A program made the position numbers and the translations under genes. The notes beneath the pieces are model-generated. The model was not told where the DNA came from, ran no database searches, and saw only the letters and a program-made list of their open reading frames with translations. A stretch of 64,000 nt of DNA, from positions 1,059,001 to 1,123,000 of the forward strand of contig OZ020624.1 of the NCBI GenBank assembly GCA_963971575.1, in the 5' to 3' direction. This stretch comes from Liopterus haemorrhoidalis (Eukaryota; Arthropoda; Insecta; Coleoptera; Dytiscidae). Numbering within the stretch: position 1 is the first letter of the stretch; each line of letters begins with the position of its first letter. This document shows, in pieces, positions 1 through 11,151 of the stretch.

Positions 1-122
1 AGACTTTTTTAATCTCAATTTTTAGCTTTATCTGAAAGATAGATAAATTTTATTTTATTTTATTTATTTAAATTGTTATTTATTTTAATATTTATTTATA
101 TATTTTTTATTTTATATTGTAC

Positions 123-517
123 AGTGTGTTCCAAACGGTTAAGCGGAACTAAATGGGAATTTCGTTCATTTAGGTTGTCACGAGAAGGGACCTTGTCTGG
201 GTTATTTCATTTTTCATGTTGAAATGTCAAAATTTAAAATTCCAATAATGAAACCATGGAAACGAATGACATATGTCATTTTTTTTACGTATTTTAATGA
301 CAAAAAAATAAATAAATGGGAAATTTGTATTAAGAATGACACAAAAAATCATAATATAAAGAAAATGACATTTTAAAATGATATTAACCTTAACCAAAAA
401 ATGTTTATTGTAAGTATGATTTACAAAGCTCAAACAAAACGGCCGAAAAGCATGATTTAAACGATGAAAGTAACTAGATTGCCAAATCTAGTTCCGCCTA
501 ACCGTTTGGAACAGACT
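123..517. mobile_element. MITE family A, copy 1
   Basis: About 395 bp with terminal inverted repeats of roughly 28 bp, starting AGTGTGTTCCAAACGGTTA and ending in the reverse complement form GGAACAGACT. The flanks are GTAC on the left and TTAC on the right, probably a decayed 4-bp target duplication. A near-identical copy lies at 45928-46332. The minus-strand ORF inside is repeated in both copies but resembles no transposase, so I treat it as incidental. Confidence 0.85.
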
Positions 518-521
518 TTAC

Positions 522-1495
522 CTGAATATCATCTTTGATGATTGCTGTTTCAATAATTTTTGACTGTATACCAGCAATGCGCATGCGTGTTGCGCTTCTG
601 TAACTAACTTCATTCTTTTCTCTGTAACTGTCACTAAGATATAACTTTCATAGCGACGTCACTACAGTTGGATATTACAGAATACGAAAAATGTTAAAGT
701 TACTATTAAAGTCACCATAAAAGTTATCTTGTAGTAACGTTACTACACGGCAACTATTATAGTAACTTTTTACAGAATTGATCTGTTAGTCAAATATTTG
801 ACAACGTCGTCAAGTGATGGCGTGATTAGCTGACCACATGCTTAACTAACTGGTTCTTAGTATTATTCTTGATATTTCAAATTATTTTTATTTTTTTTTT
901 TTTGTTTTTTTTGTGAGATGTTGCTTTTTACATGACGAGTTCAAAAACTTATTAACTATGCATACAATGTTTTTCGATTCAACATTAAATCATTCACTAA
1001 ATATCAGTTCTGTCCCAAATAACGACGGAACGCTATATTTTTTTTTGTGTATTTTTTTTATGATTTTTAAATTTTTATTTATAATTTATTTATGATTATA
1101 CCTTAGCACTCGTGCAAAATAACATCCACACTACATTCACAGTCTATAAACAAAGTACCTAAAGCTTGACTGCCGCATGGGAAGAAGAAGAAGAATCTCA
1201 GAGCGCGAGATTTTTAAAAATTCCTAAAATGTCATCTCACAAAGAAGACATGTTTGCGTTAAAAAACGCAATTTACAAAATTATTTTAATAGAGAGCTCA
1301 TTTTTTAATATATACCTTTTTTGAAGCTATTTTTTAAGCTACGCTGAACGATTTGCATTCATAAAAAAATCGACACAGCATTTTTTATCACCTTTTTAAA
1401 TCTAATTTTATTACGAAAGTATATTTGTCAACAGAAGAATCCATGTAATGCACAGAACAAATGCGCACCGTCTAAACTACAGTAGAATATGGCCA
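522..1495. other. Unassigned AT-rich stretch with a family O terminus
   Basis: No gene seen. Around 600-790 the sequence is rich in GTAACTT and GTTACTA words and ends in AACTTTTTACAGAATTG, resembling the subterminal region of the element at 43428-44645. A long T tract lies at about 880-912. The remainder is simple AT-rich DNA. Confidence 0.5.
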
Positions 1496-2089
1496 ATGGC
1501 GCATCTACATCGAGGCAACATGGTAGCATGCGACCGTGCGACATGTCGCATGCTACCAATGTGCAGCGGTCTGATGGGACCCGTGCGACATGTTGCTCGT
1601 TCCCGTTACTTGGCGGTAAACATCAAAGAGTTTTCGTGCGACACGCTACCACTTCTCAAAGCCACATGTTCGCCATTTTGATATTTGATAGTTGTTATTA
1701 TAGAAGTATTTGTTTTTTAAATTAACTAGTGTTGTAAGCGTTGCTGTATCAACAAAAATTATTTAGCAACTTTTATTTAAGATAAGTGAGTAAATATAAT
1801 TTTTGATAAAATAGAGTATGAGAAATAATAAACATAATTAAGTTATGTTTTTGTTATGGAATTAAAATTTGTTATAAAATAGTATAAATTAGCTTGATAT
1901 TATTTATAGTTATAAAATGTAATAATATTTTTGCGATCCGCCATATTTATTCAGTGACAGATCTCGCAACAATAAACAGTAGGACGCTCCCAGTGTTGGT
2001 GTAAACACTAGCTTGTCAATGCGACATGGTCTGACGGTCTCGTTAGACTTGTCGTTTGCTACCATGTTGCCTCAATGTAGACGCGCCAT
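1496..2089. mobile_element. TIR element (family I), about 594 bp
   Basis: Terminal inverted repeats of about 32 bp: left ATGGCGCATCTACATCGAGG (1496 on), right the reverse complement with a few mismatches, ending GACGCGCCAT at 2089. Next to the left TIR is a second palindrome centred on a CGACATGTCG-type core (about 1526-1556). The two short overlapping plus-strand ORFs in the left part show no recognisable domain. No clear target duplication was found. Confidence 0.7.
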
Positions 2090-2093
2090 AACA

Positions 2094-2715
2094 TTATTAA
2101 AGTAAAGGTTGTAACTTCTGACCAATCAGAGCGTGAGAAAGAATACGTCCACGTATGCGTAGTTCAAACTAGCATACAGAATTAATATAGATGTTGCACG
2201 TTTTTAAATATTTTTAGTGACTATTTTTATGAAAGATATTTATTTCTACAGTTCTATTTAGTTAAAAAAATTACGATTTTTTCTGCTCATCACTTTAAAA
2301 AAAAATCTTAAATAAAATGTATTTTATATTTGGGTTCACTCCCATAAACATTATCTGAACCGAAATAAACCGATATTTATTTTCGGTTCAGCTCGTTTTT
2401 CGTTCCGACAAAAATAACGTTTTTTTCGGTTTTCGGCTCAGTTTCGGTTCCAAGCCCTGCCATTCACATCAAAAATTAATGTAAGAAATTTTATTTCGAA
2501 CGAAGAAACATTCCTTTCGGAGAAAAAATAAATTAAAACAAGTAGGAAATCAGAAAATTATACGATATTTTATATTTGTAGCCATAAATCAAACTTCACG
2601 GGTATATAACATATACGATAAACAAAGACTGACGTCCCGTTAGCATACGGATGATGAGTAGCCTCTCTATTTACCCCCACCACTACAAGTCACGAGACAA
2701 CCTTTACTTTAATAA
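2094..2715. mobile_element. TIR element (family J) containing a fragment of family K
   Basis: A 19-bp inverted repeat, TTATTAAAGTAAAGGTTGT, marks 2094 and, as its complement, 2697-2715. The interior at about 2270-2460 matches the right end of the hAT-like element at 50494-51100, including CCGAAATAAACCGATATT. So a partial K copy is nested in, or captured by, this element. Confidence 0.65.
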
Positions 2716-2799
2716 TCTTGGAGTATGCACGGATCCAGCAACCGCAATTTCAGTAATCCGTGGTTATTTTTTTTAGTAATAAAGTGTCAACTGACGTGT

Positions 2800-3890
2800 T
2801 ATACAGTTTGTACAGTTTGACTGTACAAACTGTACAGTAATTAGATAACAGTAATTGTATACCGGACAGTCACACCCCAACTTCACGCATGCTGCTATTA
2901 ACAAGAAATTATTGAAAAATACTCTATGAACAAACAAATTATTGTTCCGGCCGCCTGCGCAGACAGAACTGCACAGTTTTATCAACTGCATTCAGATAAA
3001 CCGGACAGGCCTATTCATATTCCTACAAACATTACACTTCTAGCTATAAACAAATCACTGGAAATCTATGAACAAATTATTTACTCCGGCCACCTGCGCA
3101 GACAAAACTGTACAGTTTTATTAATTATACGTTCAGGTATACCAGACAATCCTGTTCACATTCCTACAAACATTACACTTCCGGCTATTAACAAATCACT
3201 GGAAATCTATGAACAAATTATTTACTCCGGCCACCTGCGCAGACAAAACTGTTCAGTTTTATTAATTATACGTTCAGGTATACCAGACAATCCTGTTCAC
3301 ATTCCTACAAACATTACACTTTCGGCTATTAACAAATCACTGGAAATCTATGAACAAATTATTTACTCCGGCCACCTGCGCAGACAAAACTGTACAGTTT
3401 TATTAATTATACGTTCAGGTATACCAGACAATCCTGTTCACATTCCTACAAACATTACACTTCCGGCTATTAACAAATCACTGGAAATCTATGAACAAAT
3501 TATTTACTCCGGCCACCTGCGCAGACAAAACTGTTCAGTTTTATTAATTATACGTTCAGGTATACCAGACAATCCTGTTCACATTCCTACAAACATTACA
3601 CTTTCGGCTATTAACAAATCACTGGAAATCTATGAACAAATTATTTACTCCGGCCACCTGCGCAGATAAAATTGTACAGTTTTATCAAATGCACGTTCAG
3701 GTATACCGGACATGATTTCACACTCCTACAAACATTCCACATGTCGCTTTTAACAACAAATCTCTGGAAATTACTCTATGAACAAACAATATATTTGCTC
3801 CAGCCGCATGCGAAGACAAAACTGTACAGTTTTATCAAATGTACGTTCAGGTATACCGGACAGGACTGTTCAGGCATACCTGTAGCTGTT
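2800..3890. repeat. 141-bp tandem repeat array with 282-bp higher-order unit
   Basis: The phrase GAACAAATTATTTACTCCGG starts at 3070, 3211, 3352, 3493 and 3634, spacing exactly 141 bp. Degenerate units flank these at about 2928 and 3779. Since 141 is divisible by three, a plus-strand frame stays open for 247 codons (2926-3669), repeating a 47-residue unit containing SGHLRRQNC. Units alternate two variants (NCTVLL/TLPA and NCSVLL/TLSA), so the recent amplification unit is a 282-bp dimer. I do not regard the frame as a gene: it has no upstream start context, no domain, and it breaks at the degenerate edges. Confidence 0.92.
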
Positions 3891-3899
3891 TAGTGGTAA

Positions 3900-4781
3900 A
3901 TTTATAAGTATTACCACAGTTTGGACAGTTACTGGATTCTTCTTATGACTTAAAACAGATTTTTGTAATTTTTTTTAATACAAATATTACGCTAGATTAT
4001 ATTACTCAACAATATAAATACACTACTAGAATTTTACACTAATAAATTAGTTCTAGACGAGAAAACAAGTTAGCTTGCCAGAGCTGTTGTCTTCTCGTAA
4101 TACTGAATTCATTGAATCAGTTTATAATCATGATACTAGTATAGCTCTTTGTGGTGCGCTCTATCGAGATTCCTCTGAAGCTTGCAGTCTTGCTTAAAAA
4201 AACCATATATGCATCTATAACTTGAAACAAATAACCATATTCAAAAACTTCACGTACGTATACCATTTGCCAGGTAGAGCGCGAATATAATAGTATGTAC
4301 ATTTCTCTTATCTGGATTATTATAATAGTTCTTACAAATACAAAATAACAAACAAACGAATGAAAAAAAATAATAATAAACATTCGCGCAGCATGTGCTC
4401 GGAAAAAAAAAAACGCGTAAACACGATATCATACGATAATACAAAGATATAAAGCGTTCTCGCAGCAACGCTAAATTAATTATTTCATAAATCAATTATA
4501 AAATAAAGGAACAAAATTTGCCTGCGACAACTTTTTAAAAACTACTCTAAGATTTTATTTTTTGGCGTTTCTGTTAATAAAAGAAACAATTTTTTTACTT
4601 TTTAAGTAACAAAATAATAAAAAAATTAAAATTCGCCACGGTCTTAACATTATTTTCCATTTTTTTTTGTAATAATTAATAATATTGGTAATGTTATGTG
4701 GAGACTTAACTGCCGAACTTTGCCACTAACTAATCACTAAGAGATTCCTAAAAAAAAAAAACAACGGAATAATTACAACGT
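3900..4781. other. Unassigned AT-rich stretch
   Basis: No gene, tRNA or repeat family shared with the rest of the window was recognised. Two overlapping minus-strand ORFs of 81-88 codons at 4117-4495 are low-complexity and hydrophobic with no domain I know. Confidence 0.5.
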
Positions 4782-5588
4782 TGGGATATACAGTGATGTG
4801 TAAAACATTTGCAACTGAACCTATATGTTTGAATATTGTTGATTTTTTTAATTAAATTCAATCAGAATTTTTGTTTATTGTTATTTTTATTAATAGTTAT
4901 TGGCTAGTTTACCACAAAAACCAAAAATAATTAAAATTGTTTAGGCAAAAAAGAAAAATATATAACAATTATAATCTGTTTAATTTTGTAATACGAAACT
5001 AGATCTGGTTACTTTGGTGACTGTTGTGGTGTTAATAGACTATGGAAATATATGAACTTGTAAATCTGTCTTTTAAATGTTTGGTTGAGTTTTATTATAT
5101 CGAGGTTATATTTACTCAAAAACTATATATGTCAGATAACAAACTGACATGTCAAAATTCCGATTGACATGTCAAAATTGTAAAATATTTTGAAAGGTGC
5201 CACTTTAGAGTTACCACCATAAGATGATATTTTAAATATACAACATAAAAAATGAAATTTCCCTCTTAGTTTCGTATTACAAAATGAGATAGATAATAGG
5301 TATAATTTGGCTGTGCAAAACATTTGCAACTCATGTCATTATTCGTTTGTTTAGGTGAATTGTCGTGCTTTTTCGTACGAATTCGGAATATTTGCGGGAT
5401 TTACCGAGTTTATATTAAAAGTTTTTCTCAATTTAAAATAGTGTGATTGGTACATTCAGAAGATAGGAAGTTTATTTAAAATATGAAGGTAGTTATTAAA
5501 ATAATTTAAAAAATTATATATTATTATTTTATATATTGTAATGTATTATATTGTAAAATAAAGATTATTATTATTATTATTATTATAA

Positions 5589-6585
5589 TTGATGTGTGAA
5601 TTTTCACACATTTCAGGGTTTTGCAGGTATTTAATAACTGAATGATGATTATTTGGGATGCCAAAACAAATTTTATATCAAAATATTTTTATGTATATTA
5701 ATTCGAATCGAGTTTCTAAATATGTGCAGTATTTTTTTTTATATAGCAAGGTTCATTAAGATTTTGAAAATTGCGCCTATGGCTTCCATTGGTTGCTTAA
5801 ATCATAAGCCCCGCCCTCTGATTTCGTATACATTCAAACATAGAATTAAATTATAATTTCAACACTTCCCACTGGTTATTAAATTTACGCTTTTAAAAAT
5901 TAAATGCAACATTTACCAGAATATAACTAGAATTTCAACAAAATAAAAATGCAAAAAAAAACAGAAAAATTAAAATTGACAGGAATCGAACTCTAGTTTG
6001 CAAATTACAAAGAAACGACGAAACCCACTACGCTACGAGCGCTTACTTATCTACTGTGTTACATAGCGAATTAAATATTTAACATATTTTAGTTAAAAAC
6101 ACAAAAAATGCGTTATTATCCGAAAACATAATCTGATCAAAAATTCCTGTTGTATTATTCCGGTTCACACCAATGTACATTACTTAGAATTTTTTCAGAT
6201 TTTTAGTTTAAACCATCTGGGCTACAGGGTGTGGGACAAAAAATTTTTTGCACAATTTTGGTAAAAATCGCGTCATATTTATTTTGCAAAAATAAAATTT
6301 TGATCGTTAATCTACGTACTAAGGGCTTTCATTTGATACCCTACTCAGAATTATAAAAAATATTTTTTTTTTCGATGAGCACATATTTTTTTATATTTTT
6401 AGGGGGATATGTTTTTTTGATGTTTTAGTATTTTTTCCTATATGCGGGTCAAAGAGTTGTATAAGCATACCAAATTTCAACTCTCTAGGTTTAGCCGTTT
6501 GGCTACAATTTTTACCGAACAGACAGACAGACAAACAGATAAAAAGGCAATGGGAGGCCATTTTAACTACCATAATTAATAATTT
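5589..6585 (+). mobile_element. Family B repeat, copy 1
   Basis: Begins with TGTGTGAATTTTCACACATT, continues through GTATTTAATAACTG and a long AT-rich body, and ends in a GACA microsatellite. It shares about 1 kb colinearly with 8175-9240 and 55388-56418. A tRNA-like segment is embedded on the minus strand at 5977-6047. The minus-strand frame through the GACA microsatellite (LSVCLFGKNCSQTAKPRELK) recurs in other copies but resembles no protein domain. Confidence 0.85.
5977..6047 (-). other. tRNA-like pol III promoter segment inside family B copy 1
   Basis: On the minus strand TAGCGTAGTGG fits the A-box consensus TRGCNNAGYNGG, and GAGTTCGATTCC follows about 46 bp later, fitting the B-box. That is tRNA spacing. 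The acceptor and T stems do not pair well, so this is a degenerate tRNA-derived (SINE-like) module, not a functional tRNA gene. Confidence 0.6.
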
Positions 6586-6896
6586 AATTCAATCAATGCC
6601 TCACCGATGTGCCTTAGTCATTAAACAAAAAGGTTTCCCTACAAAATATTAATTATTTAATATGAAATGTATGCAGGTTGCAAATGTTTTGCACATGCTA
6701 ATTATTAATAATTTTATATTTTTCTATTGTTTTTGTATAAAAAATAGTTTATATCTATTATTATCCATTTTATTTGCGAATAAATATTAATAATAAAAAT
6801 AATAATAAACAAAAATTCTGATTAAATTTAATTAAAAAAATCAACCATATTCAAACATATAGGTTCAGTTGCAAATGTTTTGCACGGTATATCCCA

Positions 6897-7031
6897 GTGC
6901 TGCAACACACCGTTTGACACTAACAATTTCCCCTAGTTCTATCTAATCTATTACTTTAGTCAAAAATCGGGATTTGTTTGTGATGTAACGGGGGAACGTG
7001 TTTTAGTTGTAGCATATCGTATGATTTCGGA
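6897..7031 (-). other. Start of the AP-4 3' untranslated region
   Basis: Only 135 bp separate the AP-4 stop codon from the terminal inverted repeat of the neighbouring transposon. I see no AATAAA on the minus strand within them. The first minus-strand AATAAA downstream lies at 6774-6769, inside the transposon, with an ATTAAA variant nearer at about 6834-6829. That the element supplies the polyadenylation signal is inference. Confidence 0.5.
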
Positions 7032-7961
7032 TCACGAATGTTGCTTAACAACAATAACACCAGGCCTTGATTGTTGTTGTTGTTGTACCGCTGACGTATG
7101 AAACTGTAGGTATGGATTCATTTCAACTTTAAGAAGTCGTTCCTGTGGTTTATTAGTAAGTGCCAAAGGTACTTCTTGTGGTAAGCACTCCTGTTTAATA
7201 ACCTGCCCTGTTGGTTCATCACTAAAAAGGTGATCACCTTCAAGGTGTCTTATTGCTTCGACAATTGTTTCAAGGTTTTGTCTTGAAGTGTTAGCAACGT
7301 ATAAACGTCCACAACTAACATCATCATGTGTTGCTGCTGGTGAAGGTAATCTTTCCACCTCAACTTTAGGCTCTGCTTTAATTGCTGCTTCTAACGCACT
7401 AGGAAGCCTTTGAACTGGTTCTACTTTTAAGATTGGACTTGCTGCACGAACAGGACTCGGACTTCGTGACACAGGAGGCGAACAAACAACAGTCTGTGTT
7501 TGTCCAACTGGAGGTAAACTATCAGCAGCAACTAATTGCATTTCTAGCTCTTCAGGTTCTTGAACAACCGTCATCATATCGTGCTCAATTATTTCGTGTT
7601 GTTGATATTGTACCGGTTGATACACTTGAGTCTCTAGAGTGCGAATTTGTTCTTCGAGATGTAATCGAACACTTCTTTCTCTTTCTAGTTGTCGTCTTAG
7701 TTCTGCTATTTCTTGATTTGTTGGTACTACACTTACAATTGCTACTGGTTCTGGTGACATTGATCCAAGTCCTTCGTCTGATGATTCGGATACTGCATGT
7801 ATTGTAGGTAGTAGTATTTCTGCTTTGCGTTTTTTAGGTGGTATCTCACCACCTTCGTGCTGATGTACTTGCCTCATTAACTGACTGTTTTGGGACAGTA
7901 ACCTTGTTTTTTCTTGTTCCAAATTGTAGATGTATTCTGCCGTTTGTTGGAGAATGGCGGC
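7032..7961 (-). CDS. TFAP4: Transcription factor AP-4 (TFAP4/cropped), terminal coding exon
   Basis: AP-4 is a nuclear bHLH-leucine-zipper factor that binds CAGCTG-type E-boxes as a homodimer. On the minus strand a T-rich tract ending in AG at 7963-7962 is followed by an open phase-0 reading of 309 codons, stopping with TGA at 7032-7034. The first residues, AAILQQTAEYIYNLEQEK, match the end of helix 2 running into the zipper of AP-4 proteins. PPKKRKAE, about residues 41-48, is a likely nuclear localisation signal. The second coiled coil (EIAELRRQLERERSVRLHLE) lies near residues 84-103, and the family-diagnostic block TSRQNLETIVEAIRHLEG near 225-242. A Q5 run lies near the C-terminus. Four canonical psi-K-x-E sumoylation-type sites are present (K179, K195, K256, K278). 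The codon at 7922-7920 is TTG (Leu) inside the zipper, so it is not the true start; translation begins in an upstream exon. The basic region and helix 1 exons were not found in the window. Confidence 0.93.
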   Translation of the reverse strand, partial: AAILQQTAEYIYNLEQEKTRLLSQNSQLMRQVHQHEGGEIPPKKRKAEILLPTIHAVSESSDEGLGSMSPEPVAIVSVVPTNQEIAELRRQLERERSVRLHLEEQIRTLETQVYQPVQYQQHEIIEHDMMTVVQEPEELEMQLVAADSLPPVGQTQTVVCSPPVSRSPSPVRAASPILKVEPVQRLPSALEAAIKAEPKVEVERLPSPAATHDDVSCGRLYVANTSRQNLETIVEAIRHLEGDHLFSDEPTGQVIKQECLPQEVPLALTNKPQERLLKVEMNPYLQFHTSAVQQQQQSRPGVIVVKQHS

Positions 7962-7981
7962 CTAAAAAAAAACAAGATAAT
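7962..7981 (-). other. Splice acceptor of the AP-4 last exon
   Basis: Read on the minus strand, a pyrimidine tract of nine T residues ends in AG at 7963-7962. It directly precedes GCC GCC ATT, the start of the conserved AAILQQ motif. Reading the exon from here in phase 0 gives the expected AP-4 protein. The intron extends to higher coordinates. Confidence 0.85.
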
Positions 7982-8174
7982 ATTAGACTAATTAACGAAA
8001 GACTAAAACATACAGATAATAAAATCATTTTCTAAAAAAATATGGACAATCGTAAGTGTATTAAATATTATGTATTAAGTAAATTATGTATTAATATAAT
8101 TAATTTAAACATTCGTACTTATGATAATAATTTATTTTATTTTCATTCAAAACTTGAAATATGTTTAAAAAATT

Positions 8175-9300
8175 GATGTGAAGTGTGAATTTTCACACAT
8201 TTCAGGGTTTTGCAGGTATTTAATAACTGAATAATGATTATTTGGGATGCCAAAACAAATTTTATATCAAAATATTTTTTTATGAATTTTAATTCGAATG
8301 CTTAATACCATTATTTAAGTTTCTAAATATGTGCAGTATTTTTTCTCACATAGCAAGGTTCATTAAGATTTTGAAAATTGCGCCTATGGCTTCTATTGGC
8401 TGCTTAAATCATTAGCCCCGCCCTCTGATTTCGTATACATCAAATAGAATTAAATTATAATTTCAACACTTCCCACTGGTTATTAAATTTACGCTTTTAA
8501 AAATTAAATGCAACCAAAATTTAACTAGAATTTTACAAAATAATTTAAACAAAAGAAAACTGCAAAAAAAAACAAAAAAAATTAAAATTGACAGGATTCG
8601 AACTCTAGTTTGCAAGTTAACTGTTTAGCAAATTAGAAAACCAATGACTAAATGCGCATAGCTATGAGTGCTGACGTGAGAACTTGCTTACATAGCGAAT
8701 TAAATATTTAACATATTTTGGTTACAAACACAAAAAATGCATTATTTTCCGAAAACATAATCGGATCAAAAATTCCTGTTGTACTATTCCGGTTCACACC
8801 AATATACATTACTTAGAATTTTTTCACATTTTTAGTTTAAACCATCTGGGCTACAGGGTGTGGGACAAAAAATTTTTTGCACAATTTTGGCAAAATTCGC
8901 GTCAAAATAATTTATTTTACAAAAATAAAATTTTGATCGTTAGTCCACGTACTAAGGGCTTTCATTTGATACTCTACTAAGAATTTTAAAAAAATATTTT
9001 TGTTTTCGATGAGCACATATTTGTTTATATTTTTAGGGGGATATGTTTTTTAGATGTTTTACTAAGATTTAAAAAGCGGGTCAAAAAGTTGTACAAGCAT
9101 GCCAAATTTCAACTCTCTAGGTTTAGCCGTTTGGCTACAATTTTTACCGAACAGACAGACAGAAAGACAGACAGACAGACAGACAGACAGACGACAAAAT
9201 GACGGTATAAGGGTTTTTTGGTCATACCTACAAAACCCTAAAAATGTATGAAAATATAGAATTTTCACACATTTCATGGTTTTTGTAGATATTTAATAAA
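8175..9300 (+). mobile_element. Family B repeat, copy 2
   Basis: Colinear with copy 1 from GTGTGAATTTTCACACATTT through a GACAGACA microsatellite (about 9152-9192). It then continues into ATGACGGTATAAGGGTTTTT and a second partial terminus, ATTTTCACACATTTCATGG, at about 9261. A tRNA-like B-box (AGTTCGAATCCTG, minus strand) lies near 8590; its A-box is weak. Confidence 0.83.
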
Positions 9301-9925
9301 TGTAAGTCAACAAAATGCTGTATGTTTAAGACAATTTTTTGACCATATCAAAAACAGTTCTTTCTTATCATCTAATACCGACCAAAAAGTAAATCTTTCT
9401 GGGTCTAGACCGATTCGCTTATATTTTTCGGGGACCGGCAGGAATTTTCTGCGGACCATGGGTTGAAGAACACTGGTCTATATAATATAACGTCAATGCT
9501 TAGAACCTATTCTTTGCGGATTAGTTCCTTATTGCTGCCAAAATGATTATCACTATTATTGTTTTGTTAAAAATAATTTTAAAGTTTTACCGTCATAATT
9601 TAGTATGTATGTTTCCTTATTAGCAGTAGTTGATTTTTTTGCCGCTCTGTTCTGGAGTTTCGCGAGTGTAGTGATGCTGGTAATGACATCAATATATAAA
9701 GCTAATGTCTGCCTGTCACATTGTAGAGAGACATTAGTTTTCGAGTCATTTATTATGGGTTTTTACGAGGAAAATATGAGTGTTATCTTTAAAAATGAGG
9801 AAGCAGACTGGATCCACTTATTTAATAACTGCAAAACACAGTTTATATATTTAATAGCCTATTCTATGTCATGCTATTTTTTATAATAAAAATGACAATT
9901 CACACTAGTATATGTATAAAATTAT
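9301..9925. other. Unassigned stretch
   Basis: A 93-codon plus-strand ORF (9605-9886) reads as hydrophobic then polar residues with no recognised domain, and I do not call it a gene. GACCATGGGTTGAAGAACACTGG at about 9455-9478 resembles a worn hAT terminus. Confidence 0.4.
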
Positions 9926-9929
9926 ACTC

Positions 9930-10275
9930 CCTCCGTCCGAAAATATAGTACACATTTTGATTTTTTTCTTGGTGGAGTTGAGTGTTTCTGACAAACCAAG
10001 GGGCATAAGTTTTACAAAGTTGAACGTAGCAAGCTTTGAAAACAATAAAAAAAGAAACAAAATATCTCTAAAATAAACTGTTATAACTAGTTATTATTGA
10101 AATAACATGAAATAAGTTAAATTTTAATTTTTTAATTAAATGTTTTACTGAGTTTAATAGTTTATTTTGCTTATTTTTGTTTAAAAAAATATTGTATTAA
10201 TTGGTAGTAAGTCGATGCTTCTTTTTTTATTGTTTTCAAAGCTTGCTACGTTCAACTTTGTAAAACTTATGTTGA
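9930..10275. mobile_element. Stowaway-like terminus plus inner inverted repeat
   Basis: CTCCCTCCGTCCGAAAATAT at about 9930 resembles the classic Stowaway/Tc1-mariner MITE terminus. An inner inverted pair of about 45 bp (about 10008-10050 and 10228-10272), containing AAGCTTTGAAAACAATAAAA, forms a hairpin of about 265 bp. A related terminus occurs at about 49451. I did not see the matching right terminus of the outer element. Confidence 0.55.
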
Positions 10276-10559
10276 TTATTATTTTGATTAGCCATTTTGA
10301 AATGGTTAACATGAAAATATGACTTTTTGGTGTCATTATAAAGCTAATTTAATGTACTTTTAGGAAAAAAATATAAAATTATCGATTCCCTATGCTAGAT
10401 CAAAAGTTGACATCATTTCTGGTGAAACCGGAAGTGCCTCAGAATTCTTATAGTAACCTTTATATGGGCCTTTTTGTCTAGTTTAACTTTTGTTCTGAAG
10501 ATGTATTGTATCTTTACAAATAAAGGAGATTTTCGGGGTGCCCCGTTTCAAACAAACAC

Positions 10560-10690
10560 CCTATATATGTTAAATAGAGTTGGTCCAATTACTGAGCCTT
10601 GCGGGACAGATGCATTTATTTTTGTTATCTGTGATAGCTCATTATTTACTTTAGCCACAAACGTTCTATTAGTTAAAAAGGACACTCAAA
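10560..10690 (-). pseudogene. Non-LTR reverse transcriptase fragment
   Basis: The minus strand encodes NASVPQGSVIGPTLFNIY, matching the PQGSxLGPxLF motif of Jockey-type non-LTR reverse transcriptases. Only about 40 residues survive. Flanks on both sides are unrelated, so this is a dead scrap. Confidence 0.75.
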
Positions 10691-10959
10691 ACTGAAGTAA
10701 TGAATTTTAACACATCCCAACAAGCATGCCGTTGATATTATGCGGAAATTATAGAAAATTACTTGTAACAGTTTATATACAAATGAAAAGAAACCACTGA
10801 TGTAAAAATAGGTATAAACAGGTAGATATCAACAGAATTATCGATTGATTTTTGTTTACAAACAGTGGCAGTTCGACCTCGAGATATGAGTGAGCAATTT
10901 GCGTTTAGTCCAACGAACACCTGCCGATGCAAACATCTGCTACAGCACGCGACATGACT

Positions 10960-11030
10960 TTCAACCTGCCGCCCCCCCCCCCCTCCCCGGACCGTCCGTC
11001 CCTCCCCCCGGCCGCCCCTAATTACGACAT
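10960..11030. repeat. C-rich tract
   Basis: A run of about 13 C residues is followed by CTCCCC and further C-rich sequence inside AT-rich surroundings. No gene or repeat family is attached to it. Confidence 0.6.
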
Positions 11031-11151
11031 GCCATCAATCATCGCCAGTCAGGGAAATTCTAAACCAGCGATCGCCAAAACTTCCATCACGAGCTACCGG
11101 TAACTCGCACCAGCATTTACGATAGATCACATCAAAAATATTTACTTCTAA

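Larger units (their letters stand above)
4782..6896. mobile_element. TIR element (family N), about 2.1 kb, interrupted by a family B repeat
   Basis: Inverted arms of about 115 bp face each other at 4782-4910 and about 6780-6896. Both contain AAAACATTTGCAACTGAACC and continue through TTTGAATATNGTTGATTTTT. A second inverted pair of the GTGCAAAACATTTGCAACT motif lies inside, at about 5311 and 6674. Family B copy 1 (5589-6585) occupies the centre. No transposase was recognised. The right terminus abuts the AP-4 3'UTR. Confidence 0.8.

Noticed and set aside
227..433. Minus-strand ORF in MITE family A as a transposase
   Set aside because: Too short, hydrophobic, and without any DDE or DNA-binding motif; it recurs only because the MITE recurs.
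2926..3669. 247-codon open frame as a protein-coding gene with 47-residue repeats
   Set aside because: The frame exists because the 141-bp satellite unit is divisible by three. Flanking degenerate units break it, and no domain or codon signature supports translation.
6391..6573. LSVCLFGKNCSQTAKPRELK-type frames as a conserved protein
   Set aside because: They are translations of the GACA microsatellite and adjoining repeat body. They recur with the repeat and show stops in other copies.
7433..7807. 124-codon plus-strand ORF opposite the AP-4 exon
   Set aside because: It is the antisense shadow of the AP-4 coding sequence; the Leu/Val-rich product reflects complementary Gln/Glu codons.
7920..7922. 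Translation start of the AP-4 ORF at 7922
   Set aside because: The codon is TTG, encoding Leu inside the leucine zipper. The reading continues upstream to a splice acceptor with conserved AP-4 residues.
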